From: Pseudoalteromonas piscicida
GTDB taxonomy: Bacteria > Pseudomonadota > Gammaproteobacteria > Enterobacterales > Alteromonadaceae
Assembly (NCBI RefSeq): GCF_002744175.1
Contig: NZ_NKHF01000100.1
Span: forward strand, 1-60,476
Direction of reading: 5' to 3'
DNA length: 60,476 nt
The position numbers and the translations under genes are program-made. How positions within the stretch are numbered: the first letter of the stretch is position 1; the number at the start of each line of letters is the position of its first letter. The notes under the pieces were generated by a model. It did no database searches and was not told where the DNA came from. It saw nothing but the letters and a program-made list of their open reading frames with translations. Shown one piece after another: positions 45,735 through 54,797 of this stretch.

Positions 45735-45737
45735 TTT

Positions 45738-46331
45738 ATGTACTCAACACTGCGTACCAATACATCGGTTAAGGCAAAGGGCTTCAGTTTACTTGAAGTC
45801 CTCGTTGTCTTAGTGATCATTGCTTTTTCAGTGAACTTAATTACCTACACCGTAAGTGACAGTGATGAAGAAGAGCTAGAAAGCATGGCAATGCGTATGC
45901 AGGGTACAATTAACCTCGCCTCTGAATTTGCCGTATTAAATCAAGTGGAGCTAGGCTTCCATTTAGACAAAGGGATGCTTGAGTTTTTGGTATTTGACGG
46001 TGAAAAATGGCGACCCTTTGAAGCGGACGATATTTACAAGCCCATTGAACCACCCGAGCAATATAAAATTGACCTCATACTAGAAGATCTCCCATGGTCT
46101 CAAGATAATTTGCTTGAACAAGCGAACTGGCGAGAACTTATGAGTGGCGGTGATGATGACAGTTTATTAGAGTTAAAGAAACTCAAGATCCCCCAAGTAT
46201 TAATTTTATCGTCTGGTGAAGTTAGTGCGTTTAGGTTAAGTGTTGAAAATAAAGAACTACCAGAGCCTATATTCTACGTTGAAGGGGAGTTCATGGCTCC
46301 GGTAAGCCTAAAACGGGAGCCGGAACTATGA
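45738..46331 (+). CDS. gspH: Type II secretion minor pseudopilin GspH
   Basis: Minor pseudopilin of 197 residues with a prepilin site (KAKG-FSLLEVLVVLVII) and a beta-rich C-terminal domain. It follows gspG after three bases, and its stop overlaps the gspI start (ATGA). Confidence 0.92.
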   Translation: MYSTLRTNTSVKAKGFSLLEVLVVLVIIAFSVNLITYTVSDSDEEELESMAMRMQGTINLASEFAVLNQVELGFHLDKGMLEFLVFDGEKWRPFEADDIYKPIEPPEQYKIDLILEDLPWSQDNLLEQANWRELMSGGDDDSLLELKKLKIPQVLILSSGEVSAFRLSVENKELPEPIFYVEGEFMAPVSLKREPEL

Positions 46332-46705
46332 CCGCTCGGAAAAACTTAGGTTTTACACTACTTGAAGTAATGGTAGCGCTGAGTATTTGTGCTGTGGCTG
46401 GTATAGCTGCAATGCAGGCAACCAGTGAGCATATTACTCATATCGGTTCACTAGAGGAACAAACTTATGCATCATGGGTTGCGGAGAATCGCTTAGTCTT
46501 TTTGCGTGCTCAAGGCGAGGATTGGCATGGAAAGAATGGCAATAAAGGCGAAGAGGAAATGGCTGGGGTAACATGGTATTGGCAACAGCACATTCAAAAA
46601 ACCGCAGATCCTAGCTTTGTAAAACTGACCGTACATGTTTTTCGTGAGCCGGAACTTAAAAACTCGGTATATGACATCACCACATTTATGTACCGAGGTA
46701 AGTAG
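46328..46705 (+). CDS. gspI: Type II secretion minor pseudopilin GspI
   Basis: Minor pseudopilin of 125 residues, with prepilin site KNLG-FTLLEVMVAL. It forms the pseudopilus tip with GspJ and GspK. Overlaps both neighbours by one to four bases. Confidence 0.93.
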   Translation: MTARKNLGFTLLEVMVALSICAVAGIAAMQATSEHITHIGSLEEQTYASWVAENRLVFLRAQGEDWHGKNGNKGEEEMAGVTWYWQQHIQKTADPSFVKLTVHVFREPELKNSVYDITTFMYRGK

Positions 46706-47337
46706 TGAAAATACATAGGCAGCACGGTTTCACGCTTATTGAAGTGTTATTGGCCCTCGCTATATTAGCGGTGGTAGTTACGGCTACACACCAAATTTTA
46801 GACTCAACCTTGAAGGCTCAAGCTGCCTCTACTGAGAAAATCGCTGAGATTGAAGGGTTGCAAACCACTTTTCGCTTGATGGACCAAGATTTCAATCAAA
46901 TTACCAAACGTGAAGTACGTAATGAGGCGGGCGACTTTAGTCCGACTTACATTATTCATGGCCGATATGAGCTGGATAGTCAATATGACGGTATTGCTTT
47001 TGTCCGTGATGGTTGGACAAACCCAATTAGTTTGTTGCCTCGGTCCGAATTACAAGCGGTTGGATACAGAGTGGTTGATGATAATCTTGAGCGTATTTAT
47101 CGCATATATGTCGATCAGCTAGATGGAACAGAGCCCAGAGCACAAGTCATTCTTGAAGATGTAGAAGAGCTAAAATTTGAGTTTTTAGATGACAAACAAA
47201 AGTGGCAATCCGATTGGAAATCCAAATCATTGCCCAGAGCGGTCAAAGTGACGCTACAAAGAAAAGATTCAGATCCTATTAGTCGCTTATTCTTAACGCC
47301 GGGTAGTGGCAAAATGGACGAGGAACAGATCCCATGA
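46705..47337 (+). CDS. gspJ: Type II secretion minor pseudopilin GspJ
   Basis: Minor pseudopilin of 210 residues, with prepilin site RQHG-FTLIEVLLAL and a large beta domain (GIAFVRDGWTNP, LERIYRIYVDQ). The start is GTG, overlapping the gspI stop (TAGTG). Confidence 0.93.
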   Translation: MKIHRQHGFTLIEVLLALAILAVVVTATHQILDSTLKAQAASTEKIAEIEGLQTTFRLMDQDFNQITKREVRNEAGDFSPTYIIHGRYELDSQYDGIAFVRDGWTNPISLLPRSELQAVGYRVVDDNLERIYRIYVDQLDGTEPRAQVILEDVEELKFEFLDDKQKWQSDWKSKSLPRAVKVTLQRKDSDPISRLFLTPGSGKMDEEQIP

Positions 47338-48338
47338 GGCAACAAGGTGCAGCATTAGTTATTGTGTTGTTTATCGTTGCATTGGCAGCGACAATTGCTG
47401 CCGAAATGGCAAGCAGTTTGATGGTTCAGGTGCAAAAGGCATCAAATATTCAAACGCAGCAGCAGGCAAAGTGGTATAGCTATGGTGCAGAAGAATTAGT
47501 AAAACGTGCGCTGATCAAAGTAAAAAAAGACGATCCTGATACGGTGAACTTAGATCAGCCATGGGCGCGAGAAGAAGTGCCATATCCAGTTGATCACGGG
47601 ACCTTGAGTGGTAAAGTGACAGATCTACAGGCTTGTTTAAATCTCAACGCCTTAAGAGCAAAGCCACAAGCTAATAATAACAACAACCAGCGTAGTCAAC
47701 AGCTCGGCGCAAAAAGTACTAATGTGGCCCATGGTGCTCTGTTAGAGCTTTTAAAGAACATCGAAGACTTACCGAGTAATGAAAGTGAAGAAGCTCTTGC
47801 TGACAGCGTCTATGATTGGTTGGACGAAGACAGTATTACTTATCGCTCGGGAGCTGAAGAAGACGAGTACATGTCGAATCAAACGCCATATTTGACCGCG
47901 AATAATCTGATGGCATCGGTAAGCGAATTGCGCATAATTAAGGGGTTTAATCCGCTTGTAATGGAAAAGATCAAGCCTTATGTTTGTGTGATCCCAGGTA
48001 GTGAGGAGCTGGCAGTTAACGTCAATACCATTTTACCTGAACAAGCACTGTTACTAAGTGCCCTGATCCCTGGTCTATCAAAGTCAGGAGCTGAAGCCAT
48101 TATTTCAGCGAGACCAAAAAAAGGCTTTAGCGATATTAATGAATTTTACACGGAAGTCGCAAACCAAGGGGTAAAAAACCCCAACAAGACTTCCAAATTA
48201 TTTACGATTAACAGCAATTATTTTCAGTTGCGAGCAACGGCAGTGTTTGATGAGCGACGCTTTTCTCTCACATCAATTATAGAAACAAAAGATGGTAAAG
48301 CGTACGTGCTTGCTCGTAAGTTTGGAGGCGTAGAGTGA
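47334..48338 (+). CDS. gspK: Type II secretion minor pseudopilin GspK
   Basis: Large minor pseudopilin of 334 residues that caps the pseudopilus. The prepilin site RQQG-AALVIVLFIVAL lacks Glu5, as usual for GspK. The SAM-like helical insert is visible around DSVYDWLDED. It overlaps gspJ (ATGA) and gspL (GTGA). Confidence 0.94.
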   Translation: MRQQGAALVIVLFIVALAATIAAEMASSLMVQVQKASNIQTQQQAKWYSYGAEELVKRALIKVKKDDPDTVNLDQPWAREEVPYPVDHGTLSGKVTDLQACLNLNALRAKPQANNNNNQRSQQLGAKSTNVAHGALLELLKNIEDLPSNESEEALADSVYDWLDEDSITYRSGAEEDEYMSNQTPYLTANNLMASVSELRIIKGFNPLVMEKIKPYVCVIPGSEELAVNVNTILPEQALLLSALIPGLSKSGAEAIISARPKKGFSDINEFYTEVANQGVKNPNKTSKLFTINSNYFQLRATAVFDERRFSLTSIIETKDGKAYVLARKFGGVE

Positions 48339-49540
48339 CAGAACAATTATTGGTCCGTGTAGACCAGTCACACCAGGCGACAATACATTGGTTAGTATGG
48401 TCAACAGAACAACAACAAATTATTGCCAGTGGTGAACTCGAGGATAGCGAGCAGCTTGATAAACTTGCAGATAAAGCACACACTCGACCAGTGGTATTAC
48501 TACTTCCGTCGACAGCAGTGCAACTACGCACCTTGGAGCTACCCGCAAAATGGAATAGAAAGCTAGAGCAAGCCCTTCCTTTTATGCTTGAAGAGCAGGT
48601 GGCAACCGATATTGATAGCTTGTTTGTTGCTATTGGTAAACCTGGTATGAAAGAAGATACGCACACTATAGATGTTGCTGTTTGTGACCACGATTGGCTC
48701 CAAAGTTGGTTTATTGCATTTGAAGACGCGGGAATGAGTGTTTCTAAGGCGGTGCCGGATGCTTTATGTTTACCGCTTCAAGAAGCGATGACGAGCGCTG
48801 TACAGCTAGGCCAACAATGGCTGTTTAAACATAGTACATGGCAAATTGGCACGGCTGAGCTTAGTTGGGTTAACGACTACTTGAACATTGCGGGTGTCGA
48901 ACATGTTGCACATTTTAGTCCAGCGAATGATTTTGCTAGTGATATTAAACTAACGGCACAGCAGCAAGAGTATGATCTGCCGCTAGCACTGTTTGCAAAA
49001 ACATTGCCTGATATCGATTTTAACTTACGCCAAGGCCGATTTGCTGCGAAGAAGAAGCAGCCACAATGGTGGCGTGATTGGCGCAGTGGTTTAATCGCTG
49101 CAAGTGTGGCGGTGGTCAGTTTTATTGCTATCAAAGGCACACAGTTATATGTTGTTAGCCATCAAGCTGAGCAGCTTGAAACGCAGGCTGTGAGTATGTA
49201 TCAACAAGCGTTTCCAAATAAAGTGGTGCGCCCACACTTGCTGAAAAAGCAAATTCAAAATGAGTTAAATGCCCTGTCTGGTGCTGAGCAAGGTGGATTG
49301 CTTGAGCTGACGAATCACTTTATTGCGATTTACGACGAAATTGATGCCTTTACTCCTGAGACACTGCGCTATGACAAACGAAGAAATGAATTACGGATCA
49401 GAGCGAGAGCGAAAGAGTTCCAAGTCTTTGGCCAAGTAAAGTCAATTCTTGAGCAGCGTGGCGTTAGCGTTGAGCAAGGAGCCTTAAATAATGATGGTGA
49501 CTTTGTGGTTGGTGAAATTCGCATTGGAGGTGCAGCATGA
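48335..49540 (+). CDS. gspL: Type II secretion platform protein GspL
   Basis: Bitopic inner-membrane protein that recruits GspE. The 401-residue protein has an actin-like cytoplasmic domain, one membrane helix (about 252-272) and a periplasmic ferredoxin-like domain. GTG start overlapping the gspK stop. Confidence 0.94.
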   Translation: MTEQLLVRVDQSHQATIHWLVWSTEQQQIIASGELEDSEQLDKLADKAHTRPVVLLLPSTAVQLRTLELPAKWNRKLEQALPFMLEEQVATDIDSLFVAIGKPGMKEDTHTIDVAVCDHDWLQSWFIAFEDAGMSVSKAVPDALCLPLQEAMTSAVQLGQQWLFKHSTWQIGTAELSWVNDYLNIAGVEHVAHFSPANDFASDIKLTAQQQEYDLPLALFAKTLPDIDFNLRQGRFAAKKKQPQWWRDWRSGLIAASVAVVSFIAIKGTQLYVVSHQAEQLETQAVSMYQQAFPNKVVRPHLLKKQIQNELNALSGAEQGGLLELTNHFIAIYDEIDAFTPETLRYDKRRNELRIRARAKEFQVFGQVKSILEQRGVSVEQGALNNDGDFVVGEIRIGGAA

Positions 49541-50010
49541 AGCAGCAAGTAATCAACTACTGGCGTGGCCTTAAAGAACAAGAACAAAGGCTGCTTATCG
49601 TTGCTGGTGTTACCTTTGTGGTCTTCGTGCTCGTTATGGGGATATTTAGGCCGCTGAATCAGGCTGTTAGTGATGCTGAAGCAAAGCTTAAACGCAATCA
49701 TGAACTGGTTAACTGGGTAGGGCAAAGTGTCAATAAGTTAAAGTCTAGCAGCCCTTCACGAGTGATTAGTGGTGGGAACATTAGCCAAATCGTTAATAAT
49801 ACTCGCGGCCGTTTTCAAATCGATATTAGTAAGATGCAACCAAGTGGAGAAGCGATACGCTTGACCATAGATAACGTTGAATTTAATAAGTTGGTCGCAT
49901 GGATAGACGAATTGACAAACAAACATGGGGTGAAGGTAGAAAACCTCGATCTAACGCAGGGGAATTTACCTGGTTTTGTTCGTGTTAGTCGTTTGGTTTT
50001 AGAGAAATAA
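49537..50010 (+). CDS. gspM: Type II secretion platform protein GspM
   Basis: Inner-membrane protein of 157 residues with one helix (about 18-38) and a periplasmic ferredoxin-like domain that pairs with GspL. Coupled to gspL by ATGA. Confidence 0.92.
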   Translation: MKQQVINYWRGLKEQEQRLLIVAGVTFVVFVLVMGIFRPLNQAVSDAEAKLKRNHELVNWVGQSVNKLKSSSPSRVISGGNISQIVNNTRGRFQIDISKMQPSGEAIRLTIDNVEFNKLVAWIDELTNKHGVKVENLDLTQGNLPGFVRVSRLVLEK

Positions 50011-50012
50011 TT

Positions 50013-50771
50013 ATGAAAAATACACTAACTCTACTCATCATTTTTTTGCTGGCGTTCATTGTTTTCTGTACCTTTACGATGCCAGCGGCTGTATTGCTAC
50101 AGGTATTTAAGGGACAGTTACCGCCAAACCTGCAACTTGGAGCGGTGAATGGCTCTGTATGGCATGGCCAAGTCAGTGGTGTTAGGTTTAATAATATTCA
50201 ATTGAATCAAGTGAAGTGGGATATTGAACCTTCAGCACTGCTACTGGGTAATCTAGCTGGCAATGTTCAGTTTGGAAATCCTAGAGACAAGAGCGAAATT
50301 TCTGGCAAAGCAAACTTTTCTTCTAACCTGTTAAGCAAAACGGTTTCGGTAAATAACGCTTCGCTGCGTTTTAGTGTTGAACAAGCCATGGACCAAGTAA
50401 CATTACCACTGCCAGTTGATGCGAAAGGCCGCGTTATTGTCAATGTTAAAGAATACCGAAGTGGTGCACCATACTGTGAAGGCTTAAATGGTGAAATTAG
50501 CAGTCCTAATATTGATGTGAAAGGCATGAATGGCTGGTTTAGCATTGGTGATTTGAGTGGCCAGTTAGCCTGTAAATCTGGGGATATTGCGGTGGTGGTT
50601 GACCCTGAAAACCGTTTAGGGTTACAAGCGGACGCCACGCTTGCCGCCAATTTCCAGTTTAGGGTTGCTGGCAACATCAAACCGGATGCCAATTTACCAA
50701 AAGAAGTACATGATGCAGTCAAGTTCTTAGGTCGACCAGATGGTGAAGGACGCTATCCTGTTAACTTATAA
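50013..50771 (+). CDS. gspN: Type II secretion protein GspN
   Basis: A 252-residue protein with one N-terminal membrane helix (about 5-27) and a periplasmic domain (LGAVNGSVWHGQVSGV motif). GspN is dispensable in some systems. Last gene of the gsp operon; a 46-bp MITE-like element follows its stop after 19 bp. Confidence 0.92.
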   Translation: MKNTLTLLIIFLLAFIVFCTFTMPAAVLLQVFKGQLPPNLQLGAVNGSVWHGQVSGVRFNNIQLNQVKWDIEPSALLLGNLAGNVQFGNPRDKSEISGKANFSSNLLSKTVSVNNASLRFSVEQAMDQVTLPLPVDAKGRVIVNVKEYRSGAPYCEGLNGEISSPNIDVKGMNGWFSIGDLSGQLACKSGDIAVVVDPENRLGLQADATLAANFQFRVAGNIKPDANLPKEVHDAVKFLGRPDGEGRYPVNL

Positions 50772-50790
50772 GCGACTTTAAGTCATACTT

Positions 50791-50834
50791 AACCTGAGGT
50801 TTGGACAAAGCATTAACTATCCGGAGCTCAGGTT
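50791..50834. mobile_element. Minimal MITE-like copy (44-46 bp)
   Basis: It starts AACCTGAGGTTTGGA and ends CCGGAGCTCAGGTT, the same two ends as the 233-bp copy at 1318-1550, but the interior is reduced to about 15 bp. It is flanked by ACTT on both sides (50787-50790 and 50835-50838), which could be a 4-bp target duplication. It lies between gspN and the UPF0149 gene. Confidence 0.6.
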
Positions 50835-50901
50835 ACTTAACCTTTCCTTTCGTTCTTTTTTGTAAAGGTGCTACTTTAGCGCCTCTAGTCAAGGCAATAC
50901 T

Positions 50902-51471
50902 ATGCAGGATTTTTCATTTACCGCTGCTCATCAGCAATGCTTAGAACAGTACTTTTCTGAGCGTAAGCTATCTATTGATATCGCATTCTTACAGGGATAT
51001 CTGTTTGCTACATGTATTGATCCCAATGGGATTGAAGTAGAAAAGTGGCTTAAAACATTAACCAATGCAGATCCTCAGTTAGATGAGCGCGTTGCCTTTG
51101 CATTGATGGCTCTGCACCATGAAATATCAGAACAGGTATATGAAACAGGGTTTCAATTACCTTGGCATAGTGAAACGCCATTACTTCAGAAAATAAATTG
51201 GGCAGAAGGTTTTTTGATGGCTGCGACTCCATTTTATGAGCAGCTCATGTCGAGTCCACTCTCTGAAGAGATTAAACAGGCCCTGCAGATGAGTACCGAG
51301 CAGCTGGGGCTTTTTGCGCTAGGCGAACAGCAGCTAACGATTTATTGTGACAAGATTGGACAGTCTTTTGCTGAGTTTCAAACCACTCAAGCACAACTTG
51401 CAAACGAATTCGCAGCTTCCTATGCCGAGCTGGTTGAAGTAGCTGCGGTAAACAGTGGGTTATTTGAGTAG
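50902..51471 (+). CDS. UPF0149 (YgfB/YecA-like) family protein
   Basis: A 189-residue helical protein with the family motifs FLQGYLFATCI (about 29-39) and WAEGFLMAA (about 98-106). There is no C-terminal SEC-type zinc motif as in longer YecA proteins. Function in this family is poorly known. It stands alone and its stop is 15 bp from the convergent zinc-ribbon-like gene. Confidence 0.85.
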   Translation: MQDFSFTAAHQQCLEQYFSERKLSIDIAFLQGYLFATCIDPNGIEVEKWLKTLTNADPQLDERVAFALMALHHEISEQVYETGFQLPWHSETPLLQKINWAEGFLMAATPFYEQLMSSPLSEEIKQALQMSTEQLGLFALGEQQLTIYCDKIGQSFAEFQTTQAQLANEFAASYAELVEVAAVNSGLFE

Positions 51472-51485
51472 CTCAAATAACCACT

Positions 51486-51692
51486 TCAAGCAAGGTCTAG
51501 CTCAATAAGCGTGCAGCCTTTTTGACAACGGGCAATGGCTCTATTGTGAGATTCAGGGTTGAGTGTGAGTGTAATGGGTTGCTGGCAGCTAGTGCAGTTG
51601 ACGACGCGACCTTGGCTCAGCTTTTTTATCAGTGCCTTTTGATCGTTAAACGACTTTGAAGATTTCTTGTTGAGCTGACTAAAATCCATCAT
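51486..51692 (-). CDS. Small zinc-ribbon-like protein of unknown function
   Basis: A 68-residue protein with a basic N-terminal half and two Cys pairs (CTSC and CQKGC) that could bind one zinc ion. No family is recognised. The start overlaps the end of the next gene upstream by four bases (ATGA on the minus strand), so they are probably co-transcribed; MMDF offers ATG codons at 51692 and 51689. Confidence 0.65.
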   Translation of the reverse strand: MMDFSQLNKKSSKSFNDQKALIKKLSQGRVVNCTSCQQPITLTLNPESHNRAIARCQKGCTLIELDLA

Positions 51693-52048
51693 AGCGCCTT
51701 TGCTTCGTGTATTGCTTGATTTGCAATTTCACAAATTTTGATAAGATCTGGACCATAAAAGTAAAGGTTATAGTCATTTTCTTTACAATACTTTAAATGA
51801 AAAAGCCTGACTTTTTCGTCCGTTGCAAGCGCCTCATTAATGTAATTTTTTTCATCTTCTGTCATAGAAATCGCTTTAGCTACATTGGCTCTGGCGATCC
51901 TTGCTGCGGTACTACGCTGCACTTTACTTGATTCACTAAGTACCTCAACGCCTTGACCTAACAGCTTATCTCTTGGCTCTTTAATCAGTGGATGATCCAC
52001 AGTAAACAGAGCAACGACTATAATGGCTAATACGAGGAATTTTTTCAT
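51689..52048 (-). CDS. Small exported or membrane-anchored protein of unknown function
   Basis: A 119-residue protein with an N-terminal hydrophobic segment (MKKFLVLAIIVVALFTV) that may be a signal peptide or anchor, followed by a helical region with two Cys (YCKEN and KICEIA). No family is recognised. The frame is open to a TTG at 52078, but the ATG at 52048 gives a sensible signal sequence. Confidence 0.65.
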   Translation of the reverse strand: MKKFLVLAIIVVALFTVDHPLIKEPRDKLLGQGVEVLSESSKVQRSTAARIARANVAKAISMTEDEKNYINEALATDEKVRLFHLKYCKENDYNLYFYGPDLIKICEIANQAIHEAKAL

Positions 52049-52199
52049 AATCTGGCGCAGATTTGATCTAGCTAACAAAAATAATGTACCTAGTGTAATA
52101 AACTTGTCTGCCGAGGCGCAACAAATCTCTCATCATTTATGATGGGTTTTAGCTCAACTCACTATTAATAATAGAGTTTCAAGGCGTATAATAGTAACC

Positions 52200-52237
52200 G
52201 CTAAACTATATTATGGGGCACACCGCAATAGTTTAGC
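52200..52237. other. 10-bp inverted repeat upstream of ccoG
   Basis: GCTAAACTAT (52200-52209) pairs perfectly with ATAGTTTAGC (52228-52237) across an 18-base loop. A T-run (52243-52248) follows five bases later. It could be an attenuator or terminator in the ccoG leader, or an operator with half sites 28 bp apart. The gap 52079-52297 has no gene. Confidence 0.55.
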
Positions 52238-52297
52238 CCGTATTTTTTAAGGTCACTGTAGCAAGTGCATCTCGTTCCAAAGCACTAAGGAGCTTCC

Positions 52298-53755
52298 ATG
52301 GAGAACGAAAGAATCAAGGTTAAAAATATACCGTCAGAGGTAAAAATTCAAAAGCCAGCAGGTGGTTCAGAAGGGAAATCACTTAACAGCTCTACGCCTG
52401 ATCGCTTCAACCCAAGAAATCGCATCTATGTTCGTGCGGTAACGGGCCTACATCAATTATTAAGAAAGCGCATCGGCTTTATTGGTATGTTGGCATTTAT
52501 GGCTTTGCCATGGCTTAATTTCCATGGTCATCAGGCTGTGTTATTCGATATTTTTGAGCAAAAATTTAATATATTTGGCATGACCTTATGGCCTCAAGAT
52601 TTGACGATTTTTGCCTTTATCTTGATGATTGCTGCATTTGCGTTGTTTCTGGTCACTACGTTTTATGGCCGGGTATGGTGCGGTTACACTTGTCCCCAAA
52701 CGGTCTGGACTTTCATTTTTATTTGGTTTGAAGAAAAATTTGAGGGCACCGCCAACCAGCGGAAAAAGCTGGATCAAAGGTACATGGACTTTGACAAGTT
52801 TTGGCGTAAAACGGCCAAGCATAGTAGTTGGATTTTATTCTCGCTGTATACCGCAATTACCTTTGTTGGCTATTTCACGCCTATTCGCTCATTGATCCCT
52901 GATTTACTGACGGCCTCTGCTGGGTTTTATTCTGTATTAAGTATTATCGTATTTACAGTTTGTACTTATGGTAATGCAGGCTGGATGAGAGAAATCATGT
53001 GTTTGCATATTTGCCCATATGCGCGTTTCCAATCTGCAATGTTTGATAAAGATACCTTTACAGTAAGCTATGATGCTGCACGCGGTGAAAGCAGAGGTCC
53101 CAGAGGACGTAAGCAAGACCCTAAAGCCTTAGGATTGGGTGACTGTATCGACTGTAATCTATGTGTTCAAGTCTGTCCTACAGGTATCGACATTCGCAAT
53201 GGCTTACAATATGAGTGCATTAATTGCGGTGCTTGTATCGATGCCTGTGATGGCGTGATGGATAAAATGAACTATCCGAGAGGGTTAATCGCGTATACAA
53301 CCGAGCGTAATTTAGAGGCCTCAAACGAGAAAACCAAGCCAGTGCGCGGCAAATTAATTGGCTACTTAATGATACTTGTGGTGATCACAGGTGCATTAGT
53401 GGTAAACATTGCGATGCGTAAGCCGATGGATCTTGATATTATTCGTGATAGAAACCAGCTTTATCGCGTTAACATTGAAGGGCTAGTAGAAAATACTTAC
53501 ACTCTTAAGGTGATAAACAAAGCACAAGTCGAACAGAAATTTTCTATTGAAATATCGGGTCTAAGTAATTATCAGGTGATTGGTAAGCAACAGGTACACC
53601 TCGCTGCGGGAAGTACATTGGATGTGCCTTTATCGGTTGTGATAGACCCCTATGACTTGAAAAAACCGGTCACAGAGTTTGAGTTTGTGCTCATAAACCA
53701 AGCAAACCCAGAAGAGCGGCTGGCACAACCCACCAACTTCTTCAAGGGAAGGTAG
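52298..53755 (+). CDS. ccoG: CcoG/RdxA/FixG family cytochrome oxidase accessory protein
   Basis: CcoG is a membrane iron-sulphur protein implicated in copper handling for cbb3 oxidase assembly. The 485-residue protein has about five membrane helices, a CGYTCPQTVW motif, two [4Fe-4S] ferredoxin motifs (CIDCNLCVQVCP and CINCGACIDAC) and a C-terminal immunoglobulin-like periplasmic domain. The cbb3 genes themselves are not in the window. Strong terminator behind it. Confidence 0.95.
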   Translation: MENERIKVKNIPSEVKIQKPAGGSEGKSLNSSTPDRFNPRNRIYVRAVTGLHQLLRKRIGFIGMLAFMALPWLNFHGHQAVLFDIFEQKFNIFGMTLWPQDLTIFAFILMIAAFALFLVTTFYGRVWCGYTCPQTVWTFIFIWFEEKFEGTANQRKKLDQRYMDFDKFWRKTAKHSSWILFSLYTAITFVGYFTPIRSLIPDLLTASAGFYSVLSIIVFTVCTYGNAGWMREIMCLHICPYARFQSAMFDKDTFTVSYDAARGESRGPRGRKQDPKALGLGDCIDCNLCVQVCPTGIDIRNGLQYECINCGACIDACDGVMDKMNYPRGLIAYTTERNLEASNEKTKPVRGKLIGYLMILVVITGALVVNIAMRKPMDLDIIRDRNQLYRVNIEGLVENTYTLKVINKAQVEQKFSIEISGLSNYQVIGKQQVHLAAGSTLDVPLSVVIDPYDLKKPVTEFEFVLINQANPEERLAQPTNFFKGR

Positions 53756-53767
53756 GATTAATAAGGT

Positions 53768-53796
53768 AAAAAGCGAGGTTAGCCCCTCGCTTTTTT
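53768..53796 (+). terminator. Rho-independent terminator after ccoG
   Basis: AAAAAGCGAGG (53768-53778) pairs with CCTCGC (53785-53790) plus a T-run to 53796. Confidence 0.9.
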
Positions 53797-53806
53797 AATA
53801 GGTACT

Positions 53807-54781
53807 ATGAACGATTTTAGTTTTAACGCGTTGACCCCCGATCTCATCTTGGATGCAATCGAAGCGCTCGAGATTTATCCTGCTACAGGGCTATTGGCTT
53901 TAAACAGTTATGAAAACCGCGTTTACCAATTTGGTGCTGAGGATGGTAAACGTTATGTGGTGAAGTTTTACCGCCCTGCTAGATGGACGAATGAACAAAT
54001 CTTGGAAGAACATGACTTTGCGCTGCTAGCCAAAAATGCGGAAGTCCCCGTTGTTGCCCCACTATTAATTGGTGGGCATAGCTTACACTTTCACGAGGGT
54101 TACCGTTATACGCTATTCCCAAGTGTAGGGGGGCGACAATTTGAACTGGATAACCTTGACCATTTAGAAATACTTGGCCGTTATCTTGGACGGTTACATT
54201 GTTTGTCGGCGCAACAAGCATTTGAACACAGACCAGCCTTGAGTACTCAGCGCTTTTTATTTGATGCACAAGAGACTTTGCTAAAAAGCCAGCTAGTGCC
54301 TAGTCATTTGCATACTCCATTTGTTACTATCTTAGAGCAAGTTATTAACAAAGCCGCGTCTAAGTATCAGGTTAGCAAAACGATTAGGCTTCATGGTGAT
54401 TGCCATGCTGGTAACTTATTGTGGTCCGCTGATCAGCTCATGCTGGTTGATCTTGATGATTGTCAACAAGGCCCAGCAATCCAAGATTTATGGATGATGC
54501 TTAATGGCGACCGCAATGAACAACTTGTACAGTTAGATACCCTATTGATGGGGTATGAAGAATTTATGCCGTTTGATCCAAAGGAGCTTGCGCTGATTGA
54601 ACCTTTAAGAGCCATGAGAATGGTTAATTATATGGCTTGGTTAGCACAACGTTGGCAAGACCCTGCGTTTGAACGGAACTTTTCTTGGTTCGCAACAGAC
54701 AAATACTGGGAACAGCAGATCCTTGCATTAAAAGAGCAGTTAGCTGCCTTAGATGAACCAAGTTTAAGCCTATTTCCTTAA
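53807..54781 (+). CDS. srkA: Stress response kinase A (YihE/SrkA)
   Basis: Ser/Thr kinase of the aminoglycoside phosphotransferase fold; in E. coli it protects against stress-induced death. The 324-residue protein has the nucleotide Lys in YVVKFYRP, the catalytic loop HGDCHAGNLLW and the metal Asp in MLVDLDDC. It is followed by dsbA, as in E. coli yihE-dsbA. It begins ten bases after the ccoG terminator, so it must have its own promoter nearby or rely on read-through. Confidence 0.94.
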   Translation: MNDFSFNALTPDLILDAIEALEIYPATGLLALNSYENRVYQFGAEDGKRYVVKFYRPARWTNEQILEEHDFALLAKNAEVPVVAPLLIGGHSLHFHEGYRYTLFPSVGGRQFELDNLDHLEILGRYLGRLHCLSAQQAFEHRPALSTQRFLFDAQETLLKSQLVPSHLHTPFVTILEQVINKAASKYQVSKTIRLHGDCHAGNLLWSADQLMLVDLDDCQQGPAIQDLWMMLNGDRNEQLVQLDTLLMGYEEFMPFDPKELALIEPLRAMRMVNYMAWLAQRWQDPAFERNFSWFATDKYWEQQILALKEQLAALDEPSLSLFP

Positions 54782-54797
54782 AATTAGAGAGAGTAGC

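Noticed and set aside
46910..47122. Plus-strand 70-codon frame inside gspJ
   Set aside because: It is an out-of-frame shadow within a conserved gene and has no ribosome binding site.
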